The notes under the pieces: model-generated | What the model was told of the DNA's origin: nothing | Databases searched by the model: none | The model's input: the letters and a program-made list of their open reading frames with translations, nothing else | Shown here: piece after piece, positions 1 to 11,177 of the stretch | How the letters are laid out: each line of letters starts with the position of its first letter | Numbering within the stretch: position 1 is the stretch's first letter | Program-made: the position numbers and the translations under genes | Source: Acanthopleura granulata | Lineage: Eukaryota; Mollusca; Polyplacophora; Chitonida; Chitonidae | Direction of reading: 5' to 3' | DNA: 64,000 bases | Assembly: GCA_016165875.1 (NCBI GenBank) | Contig: JABBOT010000080.1 | Location: 15,780,064 to 15,844,063, forward strand

Positions 1-1055
1 CCCATAATGCTCTGCTAGAATGCTTGTGGCGATCAATCCTCCATCTTCCTCATATTCCAGGTTGACCTCCTTTTCTGGTAAAGACACTGATACGAGAAAC
101 CATACGTGAGGAGAGATGAACATCAGGACATTTTCTACATTAGTAGTAAATGTTACTGGTACTGGAATCTTCTTACACGTCAATAAAGAAGACACTATGC
201 AGTGGATGGCCCTGGGTTTTGTAAGTGAAATATTCTTGTGTATGTTGTAAAACACCAATCAAAGAAACGAATAAATAAACAAACAAGACACAAATGAAAT
301 AACCAGGGGCCAATTCAATAAAACCACTTTTAAATGAGTCAAAATTCGAAATCTGATATACCCTAAATGGTCTGAAACTTCACCTGAAGATGTACATTTT
401 TAGAGGCAGATTATTGTCATATAGTAATGTCATTTCTGCCGTGGACATCACCAGACACCTTATCTACCAGACAAACCTCAAAACACCTTTCTAAAATCCA
501 TAGTACAATCAGAATCAGGAAAAATCAGATACTTAGACATGGATGAAATTTTAGATCATTTAGGGTGAATGCTTATTTATCATCATTTATAATCCGAAAG
601 TTTGCTAATCTATCAAAATTTGATCACCTTCAGCAGTTTTCATTTCTATGTATATAGGTAATTTCTTCACGTAGACTGTACATGACATATCCACCACTAC
701 ACTTTGACTTCACTGGTCAAGATCTCTTCCACTGCACGAAGAAAACATCCTATCAGAGCACTCCAGTATTTTTCTACACTGCATGTAGAGTAAGATTGAG
801 TCCCACACATTCTCATTTACATTTCGAAAGAAAATTATTAAGTTGGGCACATTCAAGTGACACGTCTAAGAATATGACATGACAGTTTGCTGTTTCCACA
901 CAGCTTACATGTTCCTAAGCGTGACAGACTTTCCTTGGCCCTTCTCTGGGATTTCCATTCTCGAACAGCTTTCCTTGACACAGTTTTCCTTGATGAGGGG
1001 AATCCAATGTTAACTTTTCTGTTTACTTCAGCATTTGCTATTGCTGCCTCAATTT
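1..1055 (-). CDS. Partial uncharacterised gene, at least two exons, runs off left edge
   Basis: Two exon-like segments on the minus strand read as coding. Segment one (909-1055) follows a T-rich acceptor and ends at a GTAAGC donor. It encodes a basic stretch including NRKVNIGFPSS and VREWKSQRRAKESL. Segment two (1-194 and beyond) encodes IPVPVTFTTNVENVLMF and then an acidic stretch with EVNLEYEEDGG. The phases of the two segments are compatible when joined directly. I do not recognise the family. Upstream exons are not established: a segment near 1385-1550 looks partly coding, but no donor choice joins it in phase. The C-terminus lies outside the window. Confidence 0.45.
194..285 (+). repeat. 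SINE 3' tail fragment
   Basis: The stretch carries the tail shared by the other SINE copies here: GTAAGTGAAATATTCTTG, then a TAAAACACCAATCAA-type segment and an AAATAAA-rich end. The tRNA-like head is missing. Confidence 0.6.
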
Positions 1056-2221
1056 CTAAAAAAACAACAACAGAAAATCCATATAATTTCTAGTAAAGTT
1101 TCAGTTCTTGCGTTGTGATTTATAGGTAAATTTGATGGAAACACAAAAGCAAATTTGCAATAAAATAAAGATATGTTAATTTACTCTTTTACATTTTACT
1201 ATTTGTTTGACTGATATGTTCCTATTAATCCAAAAAAGTAATATCAGTTATTCTGCATTTTAAAGCTTTTAAAACAAAGCACTGCTAAACAATAAACATT
1301 CTCTCACTAAATGCGATGCCTTTTACATTACAGCATACCATAAAATTTGAATGGGGAGATCAAGTTTACTTTCTGCCACTCACCTTACAACACATCAATT
1401 CTTCTAATTTTTGGGACACCTGATCTGCCCTTTTTAGGCAACAGATATGTAATGCTAACAGGGATACAAAGTTTCTTACTTCCCCCATGGTCAGACCATC
1501 TAATGGCCAACATATCCATATCTTTATGTTTGCAAAAAGCTTGGAGAGAAAAGTAATATTTTTCTTTCAGCAGAATTAATATCTGTCCCAATAATTAGAA
1601 GAATTAGGGTAGCTTAATGAATTAAAAGATTTAGTTAAACTGTTTTCTATGGAAATTAATAACCACATAATCGGCTGAATTCATCCTTCTCTTTAAACAC
1701 TAGTGAACCTTAATATGATTAGGTTACACTACTAGCTTGTTAAAGTAAATAATATATGTGTTAAATTTGCAGAATTTGCAACCTTTCCCTCCTAACATGT
1801 TTGTAATTATTTCTACCATTTGATCATAATAAAATAAAATTACAAAATTCAAATTTAGCTCCTTGTTTCAGAAATGTGTCAAATCTTCTCACTTTGTAAA
1901 CATTTTTGTAAACAGCTTTTGAAAGCATTGAAAATTCAAAACTTTGAAAATGTAGACCAAACAGAAAAAAGGCAAGAGGTAGAGAGGAGATACACCAATA
2001 AAAAAAACGCAACACTGAACAGGTACTTTGGTACCATATTTTTTTCTAGTTAAAATTCTGCAACTTTGCTGTTAGCAGCAGACCATCATGATGGACTCGT
2101 ACGTTATTTTAAAATCCTGACATTCATTGAGGCCTACACCCACCTCTCCAAAAAACTGCTGCACATTTGTTCTGATGAATGTTGAAATTTTAAACACATC
2201 ATTTTATTTCCTTCTTTACAG
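1056..2221. other. AT-rich stretch without a supported gene
   Basis: Open frames here are short and overlap on both strands. A minus-strand segment near 1385-1550 has exon-like composition followed by GTGAGT, but it does not join in phase to the exon at 909-1055. It may be an intron with an unplaced exon of the left-edge gene. I see nothing else. Confidence 0.4.
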
Positions 2222-2385
2222 AATGCTGTATAATGCTTTACTCAAGAATATTTCACTTATGCGACAATGGCCAGCATTATGGTGGGAGGAAATTCAGCAG
2301 AACCCGAGGAGAAACTCACGACCATCTGCAGATTGGTGGCGCCTGGCAGATCTTCCCAGTTCCCACTTACAACCGGAGAGAGAAG
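2222..2385 (-). repeat. SINE copy, diverged
   Basis: Reverse-oriented copy with the family core ACTCAAGAATATTTCACTTA, the CCAGCATTATGGTGGGAGG block and an ACGACCATCTGCAG segment. It is interrupted and diverged. A further decayed fragment of the same tail lies at about 2455-2560. Confidence 0.6.
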
Positions 2386-2762
2386 ACAGCGTGAACACAA
2401 CTATACAAAGCAGTCATATTTTGTATGACTAGATATCAGATTGTCAATAACCTGATTTATTTATCTGACCGCCATTTAACACCCTGTTCAAGAATATTAC
2501 TGAGTACCGTGGATACAATAGTAGCCGCATAGCGGAACCACGCAGAGCAATACTGAGTTTCATCATTTCCAAAACTGTATATTATATGTATGTGAACCTT
2601 CCGTGAAGGGACGTCATTACGCCAAAAAGGACGTCACTGTATGATCTATTGTTAAAACGCTGAGCTTGTGAAAACCGCGTCAGACAAAAGAACCGCAACT
2701 TGCACAAGTAACTTTTCTAGTAGTAATATACTAGTGTACTCTCACACACAACAACAACGACA

Positions 2763-2942
2763 GTTCATGCTTCTTGTATTAACACACCGCTAAGTCTTTC
2801 AGCCAAGGACCTTGCTTCTTCCGGGGACTTTCCTCTATTCACAAGACGAGTCCACCCATGCCGGACCGGCTGTTTGTTCAAATGTCCGACAACTGGCTGA
2901 GTTAACACCCTGCTTAATTTTGGCAGAAGGCACCCACGTGCC
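2763..2942 (-). CDS. Possible small protein of about 60 aa, mitochondrial-type N-terminus
   Basis: A minus-strand frame starts at an ATG in good context (AATATGG) near 2942 and runs to TGA near 2763, about 60 codons. The N-terminus MAARGCLLPKLSRVL is basic, has no acidic residue and could be a mitochondrial presequence. The C-terminal part is helical and charged (SPEEARSLAERL). It points away from FASTKD1, so the two could share a promoter region around 2950-3900. It could instead be a first coding exon: a GTGTGT donor lies just after the AERLSG codons. No family was recognised. Confidence 0.35.
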
Positions 2943-3896
2943 GCCATATTCACTTGGAGGCAGAAGGGAAGTAACTGTGAAGAAATGTCAATATCACACA
3001 ATACCGTAAATTTTACGTGAAGACCGTTATATTCATTGATGTGGGACATGTATATATGGGATATGCTTTTATGCTCACACACAACACAACTGATATTCAA
3101 CAAAATGATGATGAAATGTGCATAAGGGTTAAGAATCCATTAAGTTCGCGCCGATCTCGTAGTCGTTTTTGTATTAGGAGTTGTCCCCTCTTTACTTTTG
3201 CATTGGCGCACGTGTTTAAGTTGTCAGTGACGATGTTGCCTAAAGAACAAGGACTAGTGTTGAGTGGCATGTCTAGGTAGGACGTTAAAATTGCAGACAT
3301 ATTATTGATGAATGAAAAAACTCATGTTGATTGAGATAGAGTTTCATTGTGATGTCTTTTCAATAAGCGCTGAAGTGAAGCACTGACAGGTGTCCAGTTT
3401 CCGGCCTATCTGTTAGTCTGTTGCTTATCCTGTCATATATCATGAAGAATGGTTAGCGTATGAGTTAACATTTTTGGGTTGTATTTCTTTCTAGAAATTG
3501 ATTGGAGGTTTATGCAAATATGCAATACATAAGGTATGTTATATACACACATATTTAAAATCCAGGACAAAGTCTAAATTTATGTAATTGTTGCGTCATG
3601 TGCTGTTCTACAACTTCTGTCTAGCTCCCAATGTTTCTTACTGTTTGTGTCTGTGGCATTGTGTTGTTTGGTCAAGGATGTAATCAAAACAATAATGATT
3701 AGATTTTAAAATGTCATGCTGTCTGATTTTGGGTTGCATGGGACCATGCCATCTTTGTTACATGTAGACACTTCATGCATGGTACATATTCTGTTTTGTT
3801 TTTTGCTTTTTTTCTTCTTATTTCCATAAATATTTATTTCTCTATCTATTTATTTCTGGAATTGATTTTCTTTTCTCATTTATTTTTTTTTTTCAG

Positions 3897-3949
3897 AGGA
3901 AAAATGGCTAACACTTAACATGTGACCTGAACAGGCAAGTTCTGACGTA
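3897..3949 (+). promoter_or_regulatory. FASTKD1 leader with two tiny upstream ORFs
   Basis: A long pyrimidine tract ending in TTTCAG at 3896 marks a 3' splice site, so an untranslated exon must lie upstream; I could not place it. The leader holds two uORFs: ATG at 3904 with stop at 3918 (four codons), and ATG at 3920 followed at once by TGA. Both precede the main ATG at 3950 and could reduce translation of the main frame. Confidence 0.5.
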
Positions 3950-6900
3950 ATGATTGTCTTTCGGCGTATGAAGGTAGTTCTGACCAAGTCTGGGAACTTC
4001 TGGATGATGTTCTACCACAGATGGAAGGTCATTTGTAACACTGCCATTCCCTCGCGATCATTTCAAACATACTATTCACCTGTCCTGCTGTCTTCTAGCT
4101 GGAAACAGCACTGGCGGAAAAGTTTTGTCTCTGATTGTTGTTCTTTGCTTCCCTTGCAAGACAGACATTCATGGATGACAGATATTCTGCAGCGAAGCTT
4201 ACCTCTAAACCAAAGAATCAGATATTTCTCAACTCTCACGGCTTCGTTTGATGTGTCAGCATTCTCTGATGCTCCAGGTTTATTAGATGCCATCTCTGAT
4301 CATGCCAAAACAAGATCCATCTCGGCAGAGGAGGCAGCAATCTGCCTGCAGACTGTACATTGTCTTGCTTATGATAACCTAAAACATTTGCCATGGCTAC
4401 ATAATCATAATGGCTCCTTGGCATACATGCAACTACTGATGAATGATAAACTGAAAGCAACAATGGCAGACATTCTGGAAAACTCAGGATTGAAATATCT
4501 GTTGGAAGTGGTGGAAAGCAGTTTGCAAACACTGAGTTCAGAAGACTTGACATTAACTTTACTCTCATGTTTGTGGCTTGGGATAGACAGGTACAGTCCC
4601 CTGGTTAGAAGTATGTTTCTGGAAATGCATAATCGAGTTGGCACAATGACGCTCAGTCAACTCTTTACCATGTCAAATTGCCTGCGGACATTGAGACGAG
4701 CAGATGTTCTTTTGATTGGTGAACTTGTGCAGAGGTTTGTCGAACTTATGGAACTCACTGATGTTAAACAGATGTCAGAATCAGAGTTCATCTTTATTGC
4801 ACGCCTGGGAGTAAATGTTTGGAATGTAATGAGCAACCAGGCCACAATTAGGCTGTCAGAAATCACAGCGGACTGGCTTAATGATGCTGAAAGAATTTCT
4901 GACGTGAATGTTTTGACTAGTTATAGCCGCTTGGTGAAGCGTCTTCGGACTTCTCAGATTGAAGGGATGAAAGTAGCAATAGAAAGACTTGAACATTTTG
5001 TCAAGGAGTTCTCTCCTAGCTTGCACCCTTATCACATAGCTGAGATTGCACACAGTCTGAAGACTTCAAATCAGTACGCCCCAGGTATTTCAGATAGCCT
5101 TCAGAAACGCAGTCTGGATTTAATACGATCGGGTGAGCTGAGCAGAATAGGTGAGATAACCAACTGCTGTTATTCGTTAAACAGACACATTTCAGACGCA
5201 GACAAGCACTTGGTAGAGGGGATGCTGTATCGCAAGATGACAGATGCAGATGTTCTTGTACTGTCTAACATTGCGGATATTCTGGTTGACCTGCAGTGCA
5301 AGAATCTAGATGTCATTTACCTGTTTGTAAAGATGGTGCAAAAGCACATGCCGCATGTTTTGAATTTCGTTACGCGTATGTCAAAAATTCTGCGTTTCTT
5401 GAACCTGAATCAGTGCCATCGTATTGGAGGATATGAGGAGTTGCATGCGACCATTCTCCAACAACTCCATAAGCAGCAGGGCATTCACGTCTGGAGCATC
5501 TCAAACTTGGCGTCATTTCTGCTGCGTCATGTTGACAGTGTCATCCCGGAGAGCCTCTATGAGCGGCTGACAGCGGCGATTCCACAGTGTGATCTGCCAG
5601 AACTCCAGGCTATCATGACTGGACTCAACAAGATCCGCCGTCCACGCATTCGCATGCTGCAGAACCAGGTACAAAACCTTCAGAGCCTCATTTACCAAAA
5701 CATTTCTAAACAAGTGGATAAAATTAACTCCCTGGAGATGCTTCATCAGATGATTGTCTTCGTTTGTCTGCGCTGGGAGATGAAAGATGTGAATGTTCTT
5801 AATGCCCTGATGGACCATTACCCCAAGTTCACAAAAGATCTTAGTCCAGGAGGCTTCATGAGAACCTTAAACATCCTGAACCAGCTGATGTTCTACAGCC
5901 CCCGTATTCTGGATGACTTAAGTCACTATGTCGTCCATAACCATGATGACCTGGGATTGGATAGGGTCAGCTATTGTGTGAAAACTCTCGCAAACATTGG
6001 CTATGTGCCTGTCAATGTTGAGGCCATGTCACAGATTTGTGTTCAGCTGTTTGAAGACTCTGCTGATGTCCTTGACATCCCAGATAGATTGGCATTTGTC
6101 CTTGACCTTTGCAAGCTGCAGATTTTTCCTGAGCAGATTTTAAATTCAATTTTCACTGTGGAATTTATTGAAGAAGTGGACAAATACATAAATGGTAGGT
6201 CCCTAACTGTCTATCTGTGAATTGTCTTTTATGGGTTCAGAATTCATAAGTTTTGCCATGAGTCATATTTGTCATGTACCGTTTCATAATAATAGCTGCA
6301 CCAAGAAAGAAAATAAATTCGAAGCTAAAATCCATAAATGTTACCTCTATATCAGGGTAAGAGTATTTGTGCAAAAGAGAATAGTTGGCTCTGTACATTT
6401 TATCAACAGTTGTTTAGCCATGGCCATGATAAGGGTGCCATAAAATGGATTTTTATGTTATGTTTGTGGTTGTGATCTAGATCACAGTGAAAATCGTCGT
6501 GGTGTGGAGGAGACGTTTATGAATCTCAATCGCAGCATGGTGTTGGAGTGCCCTAGCTTAGACATCCCCTGGTTCCATGAGCAGTATTGTCTTGATCAGA
6601 TGTCACGAGGTAATTCAGTTTACACCTAATGAGGCAGAAAGAAATTTTAAAGTGAAATGGTTAAGCCGTTTGGTACATCAAAACTCAATCTCGGAGATTG
6701 ATTACCCCAGTCACAAATGCCAGTTGGAGCAGGATACTGTTTAGCAGTAGCTTTTACCTTTCATACCGTAAATATTTTTACTGAATAAATAATGCTGAAA
6801 AGAAAAGAACACATTTATGCAACCTATACCTTAAAATAAAGAGCTTTACTTATGGTTAAATAAAAAATCTCATTTTTGTGGGAGAAGTGCTTGTTATTTG

Positions 6901-9900
6901 AGTATGTAATAGTTAAACATCCAGGACTGAGAAGCCTTTTTAGGCCGCCATTTTACGTCATCATGCTTAGCTTTGCTTTTCCGTCTTTGAAGGTAAAAAA
7001 AAAGAATCATGTAGATAACTTAATGGAGGGCTTCAGTGGGGACCCCAGCTCTAGTTCTGATGATAGTGAATGTAACTTCGGCTTACAAGGTTACCAGTTT
7101 GAATTGCATAGGAGTGAGGCTGAGAGCAGTAATTCCATCGACCACGCATTAAGCTCAAGGGAGTGGGAACTGGGATTTCTGGCTTTGACAGGGGCAATCT
7201 GTGAAAAGACAGGTTGCACTCTCTGCCTTCGTACATTGAAATTTAGACACATTCTGGCAGCTGACAGCCATGCAGGTAGGCATGATGTGGCATTCTAATA
7301 CATCTCAAACTCTTCCTTCTTAGAGTTGGCTTTAACAGAACTTAAAATCCATGATTATCATGATGTACAAACATATTTAGCTGAGCCTGGAAATGCACGT
7401 TAATTAAATGGTAGAGGTAAAACCTTAAACACAGTGACATCACAATGAATATGCAAGAGGAGGAAAGGAGGATTTTCATTGGACAAGCCTAAAACAGGGC
7501 GGGACTTTCTGTGTGCCCCGAATAGGTGAATTTTGTAGAAAATGACGATGTTTAAAACAGTTTGTCTCTTTTACGAAACCTTTAAAAAATGTAAAAAGTA
7601 TAGTATTCCACACAGTTTGTATAGCTCTTTCATTTAAGGTGTAGGGTGTATAAATGTCTTCTTTTCTTTTAAATCATTAACATAAATAGTATTTCTCATG
7701 GGAATTTTCATGGTTGCCTCCAGGCTCTGCCATCACCCTCCACAATAAAGCTGATTGCCATCACAGACGTGAAAATATTCTTAATTACAGTGTAAAACAC
7801 CAATAAGTAAATAAATAATTATATTTATCAGTATAGACTTTACCAATACGGAATACCGTTTGAGGATGTACTTTTGATTAAAGTGGGAAATTTCATCATT
7901 TAATTTCCGATTTAATTTGGGTTGTTCATGACTCCCAGTTTTCTGCCTCCATGAAACTGATGACTCATAAGTGAATCATTCTTGATTTATTTGATGTTCA
8001 TAAGTATCGTCATAAGCTCCCTGTATTATGGGAAAGGTGTCATGTTTTGTAATCCATGTGGCAGTTTTGTATCATTCTGTAAAGATTAATTATAGTTAAA
8101 GGTGATCCAGGAAGGAACTGGAGGTTGACAAATTTCCGAGCGAATGTCGAGTCGGTGCTACAAGAGGTTCTAGGAGGAACGAAATTCTATGGCACGTCCT
8201 GTTACACTCCTCATTATTACTACCTCTTGGGTGAGTATTACTGGGTGGGAATGGCTGTTAGGATATCTCCGATAAATTACCACTATTTCTTGGTTGATTT
8301 CCACTTCTTCTTGGATGAGAAGGATTGTTAACCTTAAGTAGAACTTTTGGTTCAGATGCTAGCAAACTACTCTAATAATCTCATAACTTGTGGAATAAGT
8401 GCCTCTCACCACCCATCCTACCCCCCAAAAAAAAAACAAAACAAAAAAAACAGCCATTAAGAATTCATAGTATTTCTGCCACTTATTTCAGTACCTGGAT
8501 GTGAAATTATCTCTCCTTTCTGGGTGCTATATTTTGCATTCTTGAAGGGTAAGACCTTGTAAAAATTAACCTATGATGTGGTTTGCCAGTGATGTTACAC
8601 AGCTTTTGCACACCTTTATATTCAACTCTGAATAAAGGCCTTGTGAAGATACCCCTGGAATGTTTGTATGTGTATGAAAATGCTAATATGACATTAAACT
8701 TTCCGGGGCATAGAAAATTTGGCGAGACGTCACTGGGCAACCACATCGTCAGTATGGGCCATAAAACCCACCATACAATCAAAAGATTTGACCTCATTTA
8801 GTTTTGTGAAAAAAATCTAAAAAAAGCAGTGAAGGTATTTTCAGATACAGTTTTTAATTGTCTTTTCACTCACCATAAGTTCTTTTATACGAGGTCTTTC
8901 CCTTTTAAGGTTTCTCTATGCTTTGTCGCCAAAGAAACCCAAGAACAAATATCACAGACCAAACAGGTGTTCATAAAAGTTTCAGTGAGAATTTTGAGCA
9001 GACAGAAATTTGATCTTTCTCAATCAGATAAATCATTATTGTTTTAATTAAATATAAAGATGTGTTGCAGGTCTCAAGATCAGAAATCAGATTTTTTAAA
9101 AGTGAAACAAACTTCAAGGTTGAAAACTAGTGTGTTATTTTTGTCAGATGTTAACAGTGTAATCCTCAAGTTGTATGTGGGAAGGTCTACCAGCAACCTG
9201 CAAATGGTCATGGGTTTCCCCTGGGCTCTACCCAGTTTCCTCCCGCCATAATGCTGGCTACCATCATATAAGTGACATATTTATTCAACGTAAAACACCA
9301 ATCGAATTAATAAATAAATACAGTGTAATCATTTGCTTTCAGATTTTGAGTGTCTACTGAGCTCAGAAGGAACTGTTCTTCCATATACCACCACCAGCAT
9401 GGAAAATTCTCCCCAATCTGGACATCAAAGGTATACTGCTCAGCGATACGTGAATTTTTATGTCAATAACAAGGTTATTGCACCAGGTGATTCCACACCT
9501 GTGATGCTCACCACTCAGATGGGCTTTCAGAAACAGCGCTTTTCAAAGCAGTCACTTTAGGGTGATTTAAGTGAAGGAACTACATTTATGAAAATATGCC
9601 AACAACGATATGAGCATCCTACTTCCTTGGCGACAATGCCTACAGTACTGGTTGCCATGGTAGTTGTCCATTTGTTTTTGAACAAAATTATTGCCATTTT
9701 AGACCTGTTGTGGACAGTTTTACAGACTACAGTTATGTTCAAAACAATACGTCATTCTGAATGGAAATGTGCAAAAGTTATGGGCCAAGTTTCGGGCTGT
9801 GTTGTCCATTTTTGACAGACATTAAGGCCATTTTTGTTCTGCTGTTGGCTTTGACGTAACTATATCAGTATTATCGTGATTATTCAAACTGGCGACTCAA

Positions 9901-10634
9901 GCAGAACGTGCATTGTGAAAATACATTTAGAATTCTTTTTGTTTTAGGGTCGCCATTTCCATCCTAACCCATTCTCAGTATTGTCGAAACGAGAAGCGCC
10001 TGATTGGTTCAGAGCAAATGAAGAAGAGGCATTTGGAAATAATGGGCTATAGAGTTGTTGAGGTGAAGGAATTTTTTGATTTATTTGATTAGTGTGGATC
10101 TTTGGTGGTTAATATATAACAGAGGTCAGGTTTACTACTGGAGGACACTGAATTGAATCGACATGACAGCTTCTGGGAGTTTGTTAGTCATTCACTCTGG
10201 AGCAGATCAACTGCAGCAAGAATGACGATTTAGAGAAATGTGGAGACAGCACATATTAAAAACTTGTTCTTTTAGCATGGTTAGATAGTCCAGGTTGTGA
10301 TGGAAAAATGACCAGTGTTTCCAGTGAAACATCTTGGGTGTATGAAAATACTTGGGTTTTGGAGATATTTTTTTCCAAGCAGATTTTGTATATTTTTGTG
10401 TAAAGCAGATTTTCGAAGCAGATTTTGTATATTTTTGCATGAAAATCATGTCTTCCAGAAATGAGTATTAATCAGTACTGTCATGGGGATGTAAAAGTCT
10501 TCTGCGTCTTAATTGAAGGTGTTTGTCTTGTCACCCTCTTCCTACAGGTGCCTGTATTTGAGTGGAAATCCATGGCTCTGAGTGAAGCTCCAGCCAGGGG
10601 CGACTACCTGAGACAGAAAATCTTCTGTCATTAA
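3950..10634 (+). CDS. FASTKD1: FAST kinase domain-containing protein 1 (mitochondrial RNA regulator)
   Basis: Six coding exons: 3950-6194, 6481-6609, 8111-8230, 9343-9430, 9948-10062 and 10548-10634. All joins are GT-AG and in phase, giving 927 aa. The FASTKD family acts in mitochondria on mRNA stability and processing. The N-terminus is basic and fits a targeting peptide. A long helical-repeat region fills most of the large first exon. FAST_1 lies near residues 630-690, and FAST_2 (with LECPSLDIPWFH) near 705-790. The last two exons encode the RAP domain, with KKRHLEIMGYRV followed by FEWKSMALS and DYLR. These match vertebrate FASTKD1 better than its paralogues as I know them. It is somewhat longer than human FASTKD1 (847 aa). 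The first polyadenylation-type AATAAA downstream (about 11162) lies in a SINE tail. Confidence 0.9.
6610..8110 (+). other. FASTKD1 intron 2 with a possible decayed coding fragment
   Basis: The 1.5-kb intron contains an open frame (6876-7298) whose middle reads DPSSSSDDSECNFGLQGYQF. An acidic serine-rich run followed by a GYQFE/PYQFEP-like motif recalls the N-terminus of P2X7-like cytosolic-domain proteins that are abundant in invertebrates. It does not fit the FASTKD1 reading phase. I read it as a pseudogene or mobile fragment. A SINE tail fragment lies at 7705-7818. Confidence 0.3.
7705..7818 (+). repeat. SINE tail fragment in FASTKD1 intron 2
   Basis: Diverged copy with CCAGGCTCTGCC, then GTGAAAATATTCTT and GTAAAACACCAATAAG followed by AAATAAATAA. 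The head is missing. Confidence 0.6.
9173..9321 (+). repeat. SINE copy in FASTKD1 intron 3
   Basis: Starts at GTATGTGGGAAGGTCTACCA and continues through the CCTGCAAATGGTC block, CTCCCGCCATAATGCTGGC and GTAAAACACCAATCGAA to an AATAAATAAATA end. The tRNA head is absent. It lies just before the acceptor of exon 4. Confidence 0.75.
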
Positions 10635-11069
10635 ACTTCAAGGGTCAGACATCCAGTGACCGAAGAAATGTGTTCTTAGTTTTCAATTTTGCAAACTGGT
10701 CCAAACTGTAAGCTGTTAGCGAGTGTTTTGTACTTGAAGTGTGTCTCCCAAAGAAAACATTGACATAAATCTGTAACAACAAACATCATCTTTTGTTCAT
10801 TTTACCTGTAAATGACTTTATGAAGCTGTAAAAGTGTAATCTCCTATCTGGTACCTACCTTAGGTCCTACACAACTCAATGTGGTAAGTACAATGTACCA
10901 AGTCATGTTTTGGAAAAAGCTCTTAAGATGATTGACCAGACGATGTTCAAAGGAAAAAAAATAGTAACAAGGTGACAAGGTAAAAAAAATATGATTTACA
11001 TAACTTGACAAGTCCGGAGTCTTCTTACCTGTATATGCAGTACATTTCGTTCATGGAAACCTTGTGAAT

Positions 11070-11177
11070 ATATGGCCCAGTTTCCTCGCACCATTATGCT
11101 GGCCTTCATCTTATACATGGAAGTGAAATATTCTTGAATATGCCGAAAAACCAATCAAATAAATAAATAAATAAATT
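11070..11177 (+). repeat. SINE tail fragment downstream of FASTKD1
   Basis: Carries CCAGTTTCCTCGCACCATTA, GTGAAATATTCTTGAATATG and CCAATCAAATAAATAAATAA. The tail contains the first AATAAA after the FASTKD1 stop codon. Confidence 0.7.

Noticed and set aside
1385..1591. Candidate upstream exon of the left-edge gene
   Set aside because: Two frames look partly coding and a GTGAGT follows, but none joins in phase to the exon at 909-1055, so I did not include it.
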